Shown here piece by piece: positions 39,118 through 47,196 of a stretch of 64,000 nt of DNA (its first letter is position 1; each line of letters starts with the position of its first letter). This DNA is from Noviherbaspirillum malthae (GTDB taxonomy: Bacteria > Pseudomonadota > Gammaproteobacteria > Burkholderiales > Burkholderiaceae_D): assembly GCF_015352985.1 (NCBI RefSeq), contig NZ_JACYXF010000001.1, forward strand, positions 62,001 to 126,000, written 5' to 3'. A program made the position numbers and the translations under genes. Under the pieces are notes generated by a model. It did no database searches, was not told where the DNA came from, and saw nothing but the letters and a program-made list of their open reading frames with translations.

Positions 39118-39804
39118 ATGAATTCATCCGAACTGGAAAGCCTGATGCCCGACACGATTACCGCCTCTGCCGGCACACAACGTTCCTCCGTCAGGGTCAA
39201 GGAGCTGTCCGAACGCGACCGGCGCCGGCTGCTGATGCATTTCCTTGCGCTCGACGAGAGCGACCGCCTGTTGCGCTTCGGCACCGTGCTGCCCGATGAA
39301 CTGATCACCCGCTATGTGCAGCGCCTGGATTTCTCGCGCGACGCCGTGTTCGGCGTCTACGACGACAACCTGCATCTGCTCGGCGTCGGCCATCTCGCGT
39401 TTTCGCCGCGCGAAGCCTCGCCGACGCTGACCAATGCCACGCTCAAGGAGCGCATTGCCGAATTCGGCGTCTCGGTGGCTTCCAATGCGCGCGGCAGGGG
39501 CATCGGCTCGCGGCTGTTCGAGCGGGCCGCCATCCACTGCCGCAATGAAGATGTCGACACGCTGTACATGCATTGCCTGTCGTCCAATCAGACCATGATC
39601 CATATCGCCGCCAAGGCCGGCATGAAGATTCACCGCGAATACGGCGAGGCCGATGCCTATCTCAAGCTCGAGCCGGCCAGTCCCGTCACCATGCTGGCCG
39701 AGGCGGTGGAAGAGCAGTTCGCCTACTTCGATTACGGCGTCAAGGCCAACACCAAGGCCGCGCTCAAATGGCTGCGCAAGCTGCCCAGCTGGAAAAACAA
39801 ATAA
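39118..39804 (+). CDS. GNAT-family N-acetyltransferase
   Basis: 228 residues from the ATG at 39118 with GCAGGAG upstream; a longer open frame upstream overlaps the palindrome and was rejected. GNAT core at about 25-180: acetyl-CoA motif A is VSVASNARGRGIGSRLFERA, followed by LYMHCLSSNQTMIHIAAKAGM (motif B). The C-terminal 45 residues (VEEQFAYFDYGVKANTKAALKWLRKL) form an extra helical tail. Substrate unknown. Probably repressed or activated through the palindrome 15 bp upstream. Confidence 0.78.
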   Translation: MNSSELESLMPDTITASAGTQRSSVRVKELSERDRRRLLMHFLALDESDRLLRFGTVLPDELITRYVQRLDFSRDAVFGVYDDNLHLLGVGHLAFSPREASPTLTNATLKERIAEFGVSVASNARGRGIGSRLFERAAIHCRNEDVDTLYMHCLSSNQTMIHIAAKAGMKIHREYGEADAYLKLEPASPVTMLAEAVEEQFAYFDYGVKANTKAALKWLRKLPSWKNK

Positions 39805-39825
39805 GCCGCCGCTGCTGTATCTACA

Positions 39826-40317
39826 TCAGACCAGCGGCAGCGCGGTCGTTTCCTTGATCTTCTGCAGCGCGAAGCTCGACTTCACATCCGTCACCGCGGG
39901 ATGCCTGAGCAGGGTTTCCATCATGAAGCGGGAAAAATGCTCCATGTCCTCGACATGGACCCGCAGCAGGTAATCGAGATCGCCGGTCATCGCATAGCAG
40001 GCCACCACTTCCGGCCAGTTGGCCACCGATGCGGAAAAATCGGCCAGCGGCGAACGTCCGCCCGTCGCCGGCAGATCGCTGTGCTTTTCCAGCCTTACAT
40101 TTACGTAAGCCAGCAGCCCGAGGCCGATCTTGTCGGCATCGAGCAGGGCGACATACTGACGGATGACGCCCGACTCTTCCAGATTCTTGATGCGGCGCAG
40201 GCAGGGCGACGGCGACAGATTGACGCGCTCGGCGACTTCCTGGTTGGTCAGCCGGCCATCGGACTGCAGGATGGACAGGATTTTCCGGTCGGTCTTGTCG
40301 AGGTTGATCTTCGGCAT
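39826..40317 (-). CDS. Lrp/AsnC-family transcriptional regulator (probable phhA regulator)
   Basis: 163 residues from MPKINLDKTDRKIL; ten extra codons upstream are open but unlikely. N-terminal winged helix-turn-helix (DGRLTNQEVAERVNLSPSPCLRRIKNLEESG), then the RAM/AsnC ligand domain with VVACYAMTGDLDYLLRVHV and a C-terminal VTDVKSSFALQKIKETTALPL. Divergent from phhA across 149 bp; Lrp-type regulators commonly sit next to and control aromatic amino acid hydroxylase genes. Confidence 0.88.
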   Translation of the reverse strand: MPKINLDKTDRKILSILQSDGRLTNQEVAERVNLSPSPCLRRIKNLEESGVIRQYVALLDADKIGLGLLAYVNVRLEKHSDLPATGGRSPLADFSASVANWPEVVACYAMTGDLDYLLRVHVEDMEHFSRFMMETLLRHPAVTDVKSSFALQKIKETTALPLV

Positions 40318-40344
40318 GGAATGTCTCGGGCGGGTTTGAATGCG

Positions 40345-40357
40345 CAATATTATTGCT
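40345..40357. promoter_or_regulatory. Candidate Lrp-type operator between lrp-like gene and phhA
   Basis: GCAATATTATTGC, a perfect AT-rich palindrome 28 bp upstream of the regulator and 110 bp upstream of phhA, in the shared divergent promoter region. AT-rich 13-15-bp palindromes are typical Lrp/AsnC sites. A TATACT hexamer at 40411-40416 could be the phhA -10. Confidence 0.5.
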
Positions 40358-40466
40358 CAATTGGGAAAAGGCTGAGCAGATTTCGCAATTTTATGCCTGT
40401 GCTCCTTGACTATACTGATCCTATTCGCATTGCACATCGCGTGGCATTGGACCAAGGAGACTCGCC

Positions 40467-41360
40467 ATGAACACCACCGTCGATCAGGCCGACTTTTTCA
40501 AGACCCTCGAAGAGAAATCCGACAACGGCGCACTGCGCGGCGACTACAGCCGCTGCGACGCCAACTACGTCGTCCAGCAGGACTGGAATGCCTATACGCC
40601 GGAGCAGCATGACCTGTGGCGCCGCCTCTACCAGCGCCAGGCCAGGCTGATGCCCGGCCGCGCCTGCGACGTATTCATCGAAAGCCTGGCGAAAATGGAT
40701 GCGGCCGACGGCATTCCGCGCTTCGACCAGACCACCGAAGCGCTGCGCAAGGCCACCGGCTGGGAACTGGTCGCGGTGCCCGGACTGGTGCCGGAACTGA
40801 CCTTCTTCGAGCATCTTGCCAACCGGCGCTTTCCGGTGACCGTCTGGCTGCGCGAGCCGCATGAATTCGACTACATCGTCGAGCCCGACGTGTTCCATGA
40901 TTTCTTCGGGCATGTGCCGCTGCTGTTCAACCCGACCTTCGCCGACTACATGCAGCAGTACGGCAAGGGCGGCCTGAAGGCGCTCAAGCTCGACGGCCTC
41001 ACGCATCTGGCGCGGCTGTACTGGTACACGGTGGAATTCGGCCTGATCCAGACCGAGCAGGGATTGCGCGCTTACGGCGCCGGCATCCTGTCGTCGGGAG
41101 GGGAAGTGGAGCACTGCCTGACCGATCCGGCGCCGCGCCGCATTCCGTTCGACGTCGAGCGCGTCATGCGCACGCTGTACAAGATCGATTCGTATCAGGA
41201 AACGTATTTCGTGATCCGCGATTTCCAGCAGCTGTTCGATGCGACGGCACCGGACTTTTCGCCGCTCTACGAGAAGCTCGGGAGCCAGCCCGACCTGGCC
41301 GCCGATACGCTGCTGCCTGGCGAAACCAATATCGCGCCGAACCGCCGCCAGGACGCGTAG
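40467..41360 (+). CDS. phhA: PhhA, phenylalanine 4-monooxygenase
   Basis: Iron- and pterin-dependent hydroxylation of Phe to Tyr. 297 residues, normal for the bacterial enzyme. Start has AAGGAGA upstream. Iron ligands: the two His in DVFHDFFGHVPLL and the Glu in WYTVEFGLIQ; pterin-site VPGLVPELTFFEHLANRRFPVT is present. Divergent from an Lrp-type regulator. The pterin recycling gene phhB is not adjacent. Confidence 0.96.
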   Translation: MNTTVDQADFFKTLEEKSDNGALRGDYSRCDANYVVQQDWNAYTPEQHDLWRRLYQRQARLMPGRACDVFIESLAKMDAADGIPRFDQTTEALRKATGWELVAVPGLVPELTFFEHLANRRFPVTVWLREPHEFDYIVEPDVFHDFFGHVPLLFNPTFADYMQQYGKGGLKALKLDGLTHLARLYWYTVEFGLIQTEQGLRAYGAGILSSGGEVEHCLTDPAPRRIPFDVERVMRTLYKIDSYQETYFVIRDFQQLFDATAPDFSPLYEKLGSQPDLAADTLLPGETNIAPNRRQDA

Positions 41361-41426
41361 TTTCGGTTTGCCCGATGCTTGTCTGCCGCAGCCGCTGCGC
41401 TGCGGCGTCATGTCTTGAAGGGTGTT

Positions 41427-41586
41427 ATACCAATCCCAAGGCATAACATGCCATGAGATCGCGTCTTTTTCCGCCTGGCCGCGTTGTGCTCGTCATCCAT
41501 AGCCCCGCTATGGATTCCTCCCACGCCTTGCCAGACGAAAAAAATTCATCGTTCTCATCCGGCACGTTATACCTTGGGATTGGTAT
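41427..41586. mobile_element. 160-bp MITE-like palindromic element
   Basis: Terminal inverted repeats at 41427-41447 and 41566-41586 (21 bp, one mismatch: ATACCAATCCCAAGGCATAAC-type ends). Imperfect complementarity continues inward (CATGCCATGAGA against TCTCATCCGGCACG; GCGTCTTTTTCCGCCTGG against CCAGACGAAAAAAATTC), closing on a perfect ATCCATAGC-CCC-GCTATGGAT hairpin near 41507. The whole element can fold into one long cruciform. There is no coding capacity. Its right end touches the stop codon of the EF-hand gene. Confidence 0.65.
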
Positions 41587-41888
41587 TAGCTCGACAGCCG
41601 GCTGCGCAGCAATGCACGGACTTCTTCGCGCGTCAGCTTGCCGTCGCCGTTCAGGTCCAGCTTCTGGAAATGCGTCAGGACACGGTCCATGTGCGCATTT
41701 TCCGCTTCCTTCCGGCTTAGCGCCCCGTCTCCATCCTTGTCCGCGGCCTTGAACCGCTCATCGAATTTGGCCAGGTAACGCAAGGGCTTGGCCTGCTCCG
41801 TTGCAGGCGGTTGATTGGCTTCGGTTGCAATCGCAAGTCCAGCCCCGAATACCGTGCCAACGGCCATGCATGCCAGGATGAATTGCAT
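41586..41888 (-). CDS. Small secreted EF-hand protein
   Basis: 100 residues: signal peptide about 1-22 (ACMAVGTVFGAGLAIATEA), then two canonical calcium loops, DKDGDGALSRKE (about 51-62) and DLNGDGKLTREE (about 77-88). Strong GGAGGAAACA site before the ATG. Probably a periplasmic calcium-binding protein; the partner is unknown. The TAA stop overlaps the terminal repeat of the adjacent MITE-like element, so the native C-terminus may have been changed by the insertion. Confidence 0.8.
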   Translation of the reverse strand: MQFILACMAVGTVFGAGLAIATEANQPPATEQAKPLRYLAKFDERFKAADKDGDGALSRKEAENAHMDRVLTHFQKLDLNGDGKLTREEVRALLRSRLSS

Positions 41889-42027
41889 TGTTTCCTCCGA
41901 TATCTGCTACGGCTTACAGATTGAATGTAAGCAGCGGCAACGCCTTTCACGACGGCATTTACGCCTTGTTACATAGTTGTGACGATATATGTCAAAACCG
42001 ACAAGGCAATGAAACTGCTCGTAACGC

Positions 42028-42357
42028 TCAGGCCAGCTGATACTGCAGGGCGGACAGTTCGATGTGGGTGAGGATGACGGCGCTCTTCAATTCGTAGTTC
42101 ATGCCGTCGTAAGGATGCAGCCTGGTCTGTGCTTCGTCGCTGATGCGCGCGAGGTCATCGACCGTCTCGCGCATGCCGTGCTCGTCGAACGAGCGCCAGG
42201 CCTGCTGCGCCTGGCTTGAGCACTGGCACATGCGCTTGACGCAGTCCTTCAGTTCGGACGGTACGCTGGCGTCCGAGCCGCAGGCGCGTACCGCATGAAA
42301 GATGGTGCGGTCGATGAAGAGCAGGCGTTGCCGGATTTCTTCGCGCGGTGCTGTCAT
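42028..42357 (-). CDS. Conserved-looking hypothetical protein, helical
   Basis: 109 residues, no signal or membrane segment, mainly helical (REEIRQRLLFIDRTIFHAVRACG...AWRSFDEHGMRETVDDLARI). Three Cys, two of them in RMCQCSS. AGGGAGC lies at the right distance upstream of the ATG. I do not recognise a family. Stands alone between the EF-hand gene and DUF72. Confidence 0.6.
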   Translation of the reverse strand: MTAPREEIRQRLLFIDRTIFHAVRACGSDASVPSELKDCVKRMCQCSSQAQQAWRSFDEHGMRETVDDLARISDEAQTRLHPYDGMNYELKSAVILTHIELSALQYQLA

Positions 42358-42620
42358 TCATGGCTCCCTGTCGAATTTCATGGAATGGACGAAGCTGTTG
42401 AATCCCGGGACGGCCGCGCAAACATGCCGGCCGCTGGAGCAGGCACATGCCGGAAACCCGGTAGAACGGAAGAATCAGGTTCCTGTCCGCATCGTCGCCG
42501 GCGCATGGGCATGCGTCTCCATTCTGCCTACGCTTCTGACGCGGATCAATTCGCACTGCACAATGCGATCAAACGTGGTCAAACAGGCAAGGAGAGCCGT
42601 GTCACGCAACTCGGCCGGGA

Positions 42621-43388
42621 ATGCCCATGCAAAACCAATCGACATCTTCGTTCATGGTAGGTTGCGCCGGCTGGAGCCTGTCGAGCGCGGTCGCCGCCCA
42701 GTTTCCGGAGGAAGGCAGCCATCTGGAGCGCTATGCGCAGGTGATGCCCGCGGTGGAAATCAACACCTCCTTCTACCGGCCGCACCGGCCCGTGACCTAT
42801 GCGCGCTGGCGCGACAGCGTGCCCGAGGATTTCCGCTTCTCCGCGAAGGTGCCGAAAGCCATCACGCATGAAGCGCGGTTGAAGGATGCGGGCGAACTGC
42901 TGGAACGCTTCATCGGCGAGGTCAGGCACCTGGAACACAAGCTGGGCTGCCTGCTGGTGCAGCTGCCGCCCAGCCTGCGCTTCGATCCGCAGGTCGCGCG
43001 CCAGTTCTTCCAGAGCGTGAAGCGGCTGATCGATGTCGACATCGTCTGCGAACCGCGCCATCCGACCTGGTTCACGCCAGCGGCGGCCGACCTGCTGCAT
43101 GGCCGCAATGTGGGTTATGTGGTGGCCGATCCGGCCGTCATGCCGCTGGATAACATTGCCGCCGAATCCGGCGTGGTGTACCTGCGGCTGCACGGCTCGC
43201 CCGAGATGTATCACTCGTCCTATCCGGAAAGCTATCTCGATGAGCTGGCCCAGCGCATGCGCGGCGATGCCGGAGCCGGCCGCAAGGTCTGGTGCATCTT
43301 CGACAATACGGCAAGCGGCGCTGCGGTGCCGAATGCCTTGTCCCTGCTCGGGCGCCTGAATCAGGCCGCCGCCACGTACTCCCGGTAG
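42621..43388 (+). CDS. DUF72 (YecE-like) family protein
   Basis: 255 residues. [12 protein letters not shown] near the N-terminus, [63 protein letters not shown] and [15 protein letters not shown] are DUF72 signatures (TIM-barrel fold, function not established). Its last 28 bp overlap the convergent queC gene. Start at 42621; an ATG two codons later is possible. Confidence 0.85.
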   Translation: MPMQNQSTSSFMVGCAGWSLSSAVAAQFPEEGSHLERYAQVMPAVEINTSFYRPHRPVTYARWRDSVPEDFRFSAKVPKAITHEARLKDAGELLERFIGEVRHLEHKLGCLLVQLPPSLRFDPQVARQFFQSVKRLIDVDIVCEPRHPTWFTPAAADLLHGRNVGYVVADPAVMPLDNIAAESGVVYLRLHGSPEMYHSSYPESYLDELAQRMRGDAGAGRKVWCIFDNTASGAAVPNALSLLGRLNQAAATYSR

Positions 43389-44065
43389 CCGCGGGCGCGC
43401 AGTTCGCAGGCAGGGCAGGCGCCGCAGCCGTAGCCCCAGTCGTGCAGGGCGCCGCGTTCGCCGAGGTAGCAGGTATGCGTATCCTGGCGGATCAAATCCA
43501 CCAGCGGCTGGCCGCCGAGATCATGCGCCAGCTTCCAGGTTGCCGCCTTGTCGATCCACATCAGCGGCGTCTCAAGTTTGAGCCGCGTGGCCATGCCGAG
43601 GTTGAGCGCGACCTGCAGCGCCTTGATGGTGTCGTCGCGGCAGTCGGGATAGCCGGAGAAGTCCGTTTCGCACATGCCGCCCACCAGCACGTCGAGACCG
43701 CGCCGGTAGGCCACCGTCGCGGCCACCGTCAGGAACAGCAGGTTGCGGCCGGGGACGAAGGTGTTCGGCAGGCCGTTGTCCTGCATGGCGATGGCGACGT
43801 CGCTGGTGAGCGCCGTATCGGAGATGGCGGAAATCAGCGACAGGTCGATCATGTGGTCTTCGCCGAGGCGGGCATTCCAGTCGGCCGACAGGCCGCGCGT
43901 CTTCTGCAGCAGCGTCGGCCGCACCTGCAGTTCCACCGCATGGCGCTGGCCGTAGTCGAAGCCGATGGTTTCCACGCGGGCATAGCGCGACAGAGCCCAG
44001 GCGAGGCAGGTGGTGGAATCCTGTCCGCCGCTGAACAGGACGAGTGCGCCGTTGTTTGGTGTCAT
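43361..44065 (-). CDS. queC: QueC, 7-cyano-7-deazaguanine synthase
   Basis: Makes preQ0 in queuosine biosynthesis. 234 residues from [18 protein letters not shown]; a longer open frame upstream was rejected. PP-loop ATP motif [38 protein letters not shown], and the C-terminal zinc-binding cysteines in [25 protein letters not shown]. Overlaps the convergent DUF72 gene by 28 bp. Other queuosine genes are not in the window. Confidence 0.94.
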   Translation of the reverse strand: MTPNNGALVLFSGGQDSTTCLAWALSRYARVETIGFDYGQRHAVELQVRPTLLQKTRGLSADWNARLGEDHMIDLSLISAISDTALTSDVAIAMQDNGLPNTFVPGRNLLFLTVAATVAYRRGLDVLVGGMCETDFSGYPDCRDDTIKALQVALNLGMATRLKLETPLMWIDKAATWKLAHDLGGQPLVDLIRQDTHTCYLGERGALHDWGYGCGACPACELRARGYREYVAAA

Positions 44066-44186
44066 GAAGTGAATGAATCCGAAATGTTGATTGCCGGGAG
44101 CGAGCCCGCAGGCCCGCGGGTCAGCAGGATAGCCGATCAGCGCAGTGCGGACATATGCGTCTTCATATGGTCCGCACCGAGTCCGC

Positions 44187-44939
44187 TTACTGGCGGCTGA
44201 CCTTCTGCAGCGTCTGCTCGATATAGTCGCCGTTGTCCTCGCTGTAGCGCAGGCGCGCCGGATACCACTCCAGCGAAGGCGCCAGCCAGATGTCGAGGCG
44301 CTGGTCCTTGTCGTTCTCGGGCGCTCTCTGCAGATGCACGGTATTGAGTTCGCCGAGCGGCGTGGAGATCTTTTCCTGCTTGACCACCTTGAAGGTCCAT
44401 GCGTCGACATCGCGCTGCCCCGCCACCGACACGTTCCACGAGGCGCCGGGCTTGAACTTGCCGGGTGCGGCGCGGGCAATGGAGATCATCTGCCAGATCA
44501 CGCTGTTGCGGTCCTGTTCGCCGCCCTTGAGCGGCTGGGCCTGATCCGCTGCGCTGAAGCGGATGGTCTTGCCGGCGCGGTCGAAGCTGGTGGTGGTCGG
44601 CTCGCGGCGCAGGCGCTTTTCCGTGAAGGCGTCGGGCGCAAGGCCGAAGGCATCGATGCCGCCTTCGCTGCGCGTATCGAGGATCTTGCCGATCAGCGCC
44701 GCGCGCGCCTCATTGCTGGTGGCGAAGCGGCCCGCGCCGGATTGCCAGCGCACGATCGCATCGCCTTCGACCGGTATGCCTTTCTGCTTGGCCTTGATCG
44801 CATAGCTCAGCTCCGCATTGGGCGGCGGGCTGATTTTCTGCCTGGCGGCCGGCACGCCTTGGGCGTGGACTGCCTGGATGGAGAAAGCGGCGCAGAGCAG
44901 CAGTGCGGCGGAAGACTTGCTCAGGAAAGAAATCATCAT
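44187..44939 (-). CDS. DUF3108 periplasmic protein
   Basis: 250 residues with a signal peptide about 1-26 ([14 protein letters not shown]). The DUF3108 domain covers the rest: [89 protein letters not shown]. Likely a beta-rich periplasmic protein of unknown function. Tandem paralogue of the next gene, 12 bp away. Confidence 0.8.
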   Translation of the reverse strand: MMISFLSKSSAALLLCAAFSIQAVHAQGVPAARQKISPPPNAELSYAIKAKQKGIPVEGDAIVRWQSGAGRFATSNEARAALIGKILDTRSEGGIDAFGLAPDAFTEKRLRREPTTTSFDRAGKTIRFSAADQAQPLKGGEQDRNSVIWQMISIARAAPGKFKPGASWNVSVAGQRDVDAWTFKVVKQEKISTPLGELNTVHLQRAPENDKDQRLDIWLAPSLEWYPARLRYSEDNGDYIEQTLQKVSRQ

Positions 44940-44951
44940 CGGTTGATTGTG

Positions 44952-46169
44952 TCAGCGTTGAATGCCGGCGAGCGTCATGTCGAGCATGTCGCCGCTGGGC
45001 GAGCTATAGCGGATGCGCAGCGGATACCATTCCTGCTGCGGCGCCAGCCAGAACTCGACGGTTTGATCGTAACTCTTCGCGCGCGGCGCACGCACCAGGT
45101 GCCATGCAACCGCCTTGCCCTCGGAGGTCGTTATTTCTTCCAGGCCGAGCACGCGAATGCGCCAGGGTTCGGCATCGCGCGCGCCGGCAACGAAGACTTC
45201 GAATTCCGTGCCGGGCGCGAAGCGCTCGGGTTCGGCCCTGCCGATGCCGGCAATCTGCCACATGACGCTGGCGCGGTCCTGCGCGCCTCCCTGGTAGGGA
45301 TAGCTTTTCTCGGACGCGGAAAAACTGATCCTGCCGCTGTCAGCCTGAAAGTGGGTATGCGTGAGCGACTTGTTGCGCGGCTTTTCGCTGTACAGCACCG
45401 GCGCGATGCCGTACTGGTTGATCCTGCCTTCGCTGCGGAAGTTCAGTACCGTGATCTTGACCAGCAGCAGCGAGGTGCCGGCTTCGCCGCTGACGCTGTA
45501 GCCGTCGGGGCCGGCTTCCCAGCGGAAGGTGCCGCTGCCATGCCATTTCTGTCCCTTGACCAGGGCTTCGACATCGTAGTCGAGCCGGGCGGACGGCGGC
45601 GGGTCGACCTTGTAGGGCGCTGGCGCATCCGGCGCGGACTGTGGGGACTGTGGGGACTGTGCGGACTGTGCGGCAGGCGGCATATCGTCGGCCTGTCCGG
45701 CTGCGGCAGGATTGCCGGCATTGGTATCGGTGCTGGTATCGGTAGTGGCATCGGTGCCCGCTGCCGAGGCAAAACTGTCGGGCACGAGAAGCGCCGGCGT
45801 TTCGGTGCTGGTGCCCGGCGCCTCCATTCCCGCAGGAGGAAGGACGGCCGGAGTCTCGGGTTTCGGCGCGGCGGCCTGCTCCCTTTGCACCGGCTTTTTT
45901 GGCGCCGGCCTGGGTTTCTTCGGCAACGCAGCCGGTTTCGGCGGCACTGCGGCAGGTATCGCCGGCGGCGCGGATACCAGCGACACCGTGGTCACCGCCG
46001 GTTCCGGCGGGCTGCGCCATGCCGGCATCTCCAGCCGGCCTTCGGCCCAGCGGAATGCGCACAGGTGCACCAGAACCGATGCGCAGACCAGCGCCGCCGC
46101 ACGCCGCCTGCGCTGCCGCCGCTTCACCTCCTGTGCATCGTTCACATCCGTCGAAAGAAAAATCGCCAT
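44952..46169 (-). CDS. Membrane-anchored DUF3108 protein with proline-rich linker
   Basis: 405 residues: cytoplasmic N-terminus rich in Arg, one membrane anchor (about 24-40, AALVCASVLVHLCAF), a long Pro/Ala/Lys-rich stretch with TonB-like PKPAALPKKPRPAPKKP, a Ser/Gln/Pro repeat (QSAQSPQSPQS, from a 9-bp DNA repeat at about 45638-45674), then a DUF3108 domain (about 190-405) like that of its neighbour (RASVMWQIAGIGRAEP, FWLAPQQEWYPLRIRYSSPSGDMLDMTL). The linker could span the periplasm. Duplicate of the following gene with an added anchor. Confidence 0.75.
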   Translation of the reverse strand: MAIFLSTDVNDAQEVKRRQRRRRAAALVCASVLVHLCAFRWAEGRLEMPAWRSPPEPAVTTVSLVSAPPAIPAAVPPKPAALPKKPRPAPKKPVQREQAAAPKPETPAVLPPAGMEAPGTSTETPALLVPDSFASAAGTDATTDTSTDTNAGNPAAAGQADDMPPAAQSAQSPQSPQSAPDAPAPYKVDPPPSARLDYDVEALVKGQKWHGSGTFRWEAGPDGYSVSGEAGTSLLLVKITVLNFRSEGRINQYGIAPVLYSEKPRNKSLTHTHFQADSGRISFSASEKSYPYQGGAQDRASVMWQIAGIGRAEPERFAPGTEFEVFVAGARDAEPWRIRVLGLEEITTSEGKAVAWHLVRAPRAKSYDQTVEFWLAPQQEWYPLRIRYSSPSGDMLDMTLAGIQR

Positions 46170-46384
46170 GCCGCTAGTGTATCAACCTCCGGACCATTCA
46201 CCCGCACGCCTGACACTGCGTTGCTCCCATGCATTGCCAGGCTGGCATGAACCTGAGCCGGGTTTGCGTGGCCGCACATGACAGGCCCGGCGGTCGGGTG
46301 CATACTCTGGTGGTGTTGCATTGTTGTTTTGACCAATCATCGATGCAGTCGTCGATCAGGCAGTTTTAACAAGCGGAGGTTTTC

Positions 46385-47155
46385 ATGAGCAAACCAGACA
46401 CGCCGAATTTCCCGGGCATGTCGGCGATGACCGACTCCCTGGACTTCGTCAAGACCCTGTGGGGCAGCATGGGCATTCCCGGCATGAACATGCCCAGCAT
46501 GAATGCAACCGGCATGAAAATGCCCGGCATGGGCATTCCCGGCATGGTGATGCCAACCCTGTCGGTCGAGGAAATCAACAAGAAGATTGCCGACCTGAAA
46601 GCGGTGGAGAACTGGCTGACGCTCAACATGAACATGCTGCGCGGCACGATACAGGCGCTGGAAGTGCAGGCGGCCACGATCTCCACCTTGCAGACGATGA
46701 GCGAAAGCTTCACCGCGTCGATGCAGCCGGCGGCGAAGGCCGGTGCGGCAACTTCCGGCCATGACCAGGGCAACGGCAGGGCGGCTTCGCCGGCCTTTTC
46801 CGGCAATGGAAGCGGCAACGGCAGCGCCAATGGCACAGGTCACGCGGGCAACGGCGCCGAGGCATCGACGGGCGGCGCAAAGACGCATGGCGCGCCCGAG
46901 CCGACCAGCAAGGACCAGAGCGATGCTGCCAACCTGACGGCGCCGCTGGTGAATGCGGCGGCCTGGTGGAACATGCTGCAGGACCAGTTCAAGCAAGCCG
47001 TCAGCACTGCGATGACCGAGGCGCCCAAACCTGCGGAAAGCGCACCGAAGACCGGCGCCAAGGCCTCATCCAAGCCCAAGGCCGAGGCTGACAGCAAGGA
47101 AGCCGGTTCAGCCAAGCCGGCATCGGCGCCGCGCAAGCCCAAGGCGCCGAAGTAG
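46385..47155 (+). CDS. phaM: PhaM-like PHB granule protein
   Basis: 256 residues. Around 60-105 it carries the family core VEEINKKIADLKAVENWLTLNMNMLRGTIQALEVQAATI. Before it lies a Met/Pro/Gly repeat region (GIPGMNMPSMNATGMKMPGM and on, about 31-57). After it lie a Gly/Asn/Ala-rich linker, WWNMLQDQFKQAV and a Lys/Ala/Pro-rich tail (SAKPASAPRKPKAPK). PhaM of Cupriavidus activates PHB synthase and ties granules to DNA through a basic tail; this protein has the same layout. No pha synthesis genes are nearby. Confidence 0.82.
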   Translation: MSKPDTPNFPGMSAMTDSLDFVKTLWGSMGIPGMNMPSMNATGMKMPGMGIPGMVMPTLSVEEINKKIADLKAVENWLTLNMNMLRGTIQALEVQAATISTLQTMSESFTASMQPAAKAGAATSGHDQGNGRAASPAFSGNGSGNGSANGTGHAGNGAEASTGGAKTHGAPEPTSKDQSDAANLTAPLVNAAAWWNMLQDQFKQAVSTAMTEAPKPAESAPKTGAKASSKPKAEADSKEAGSAKPASAPRKPKAPK

Positions 47156-47163
47156 GCCGGCGC

Positions 47164-47191
47164 CGGTTCGCACTTCACACGGAGTGCGAAC
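47164..47191. terminator. Bidirectional terminator hairpin between phaM and MFS gene
   Basis: Perfect 10-bp stem GGTTCGCACT / AGTGCGAACC with an 8-nt loop, in the 41-bp gap between two convergent genes. Confidence 0.65.
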
Positions 47192-47196
47192 CAGCC

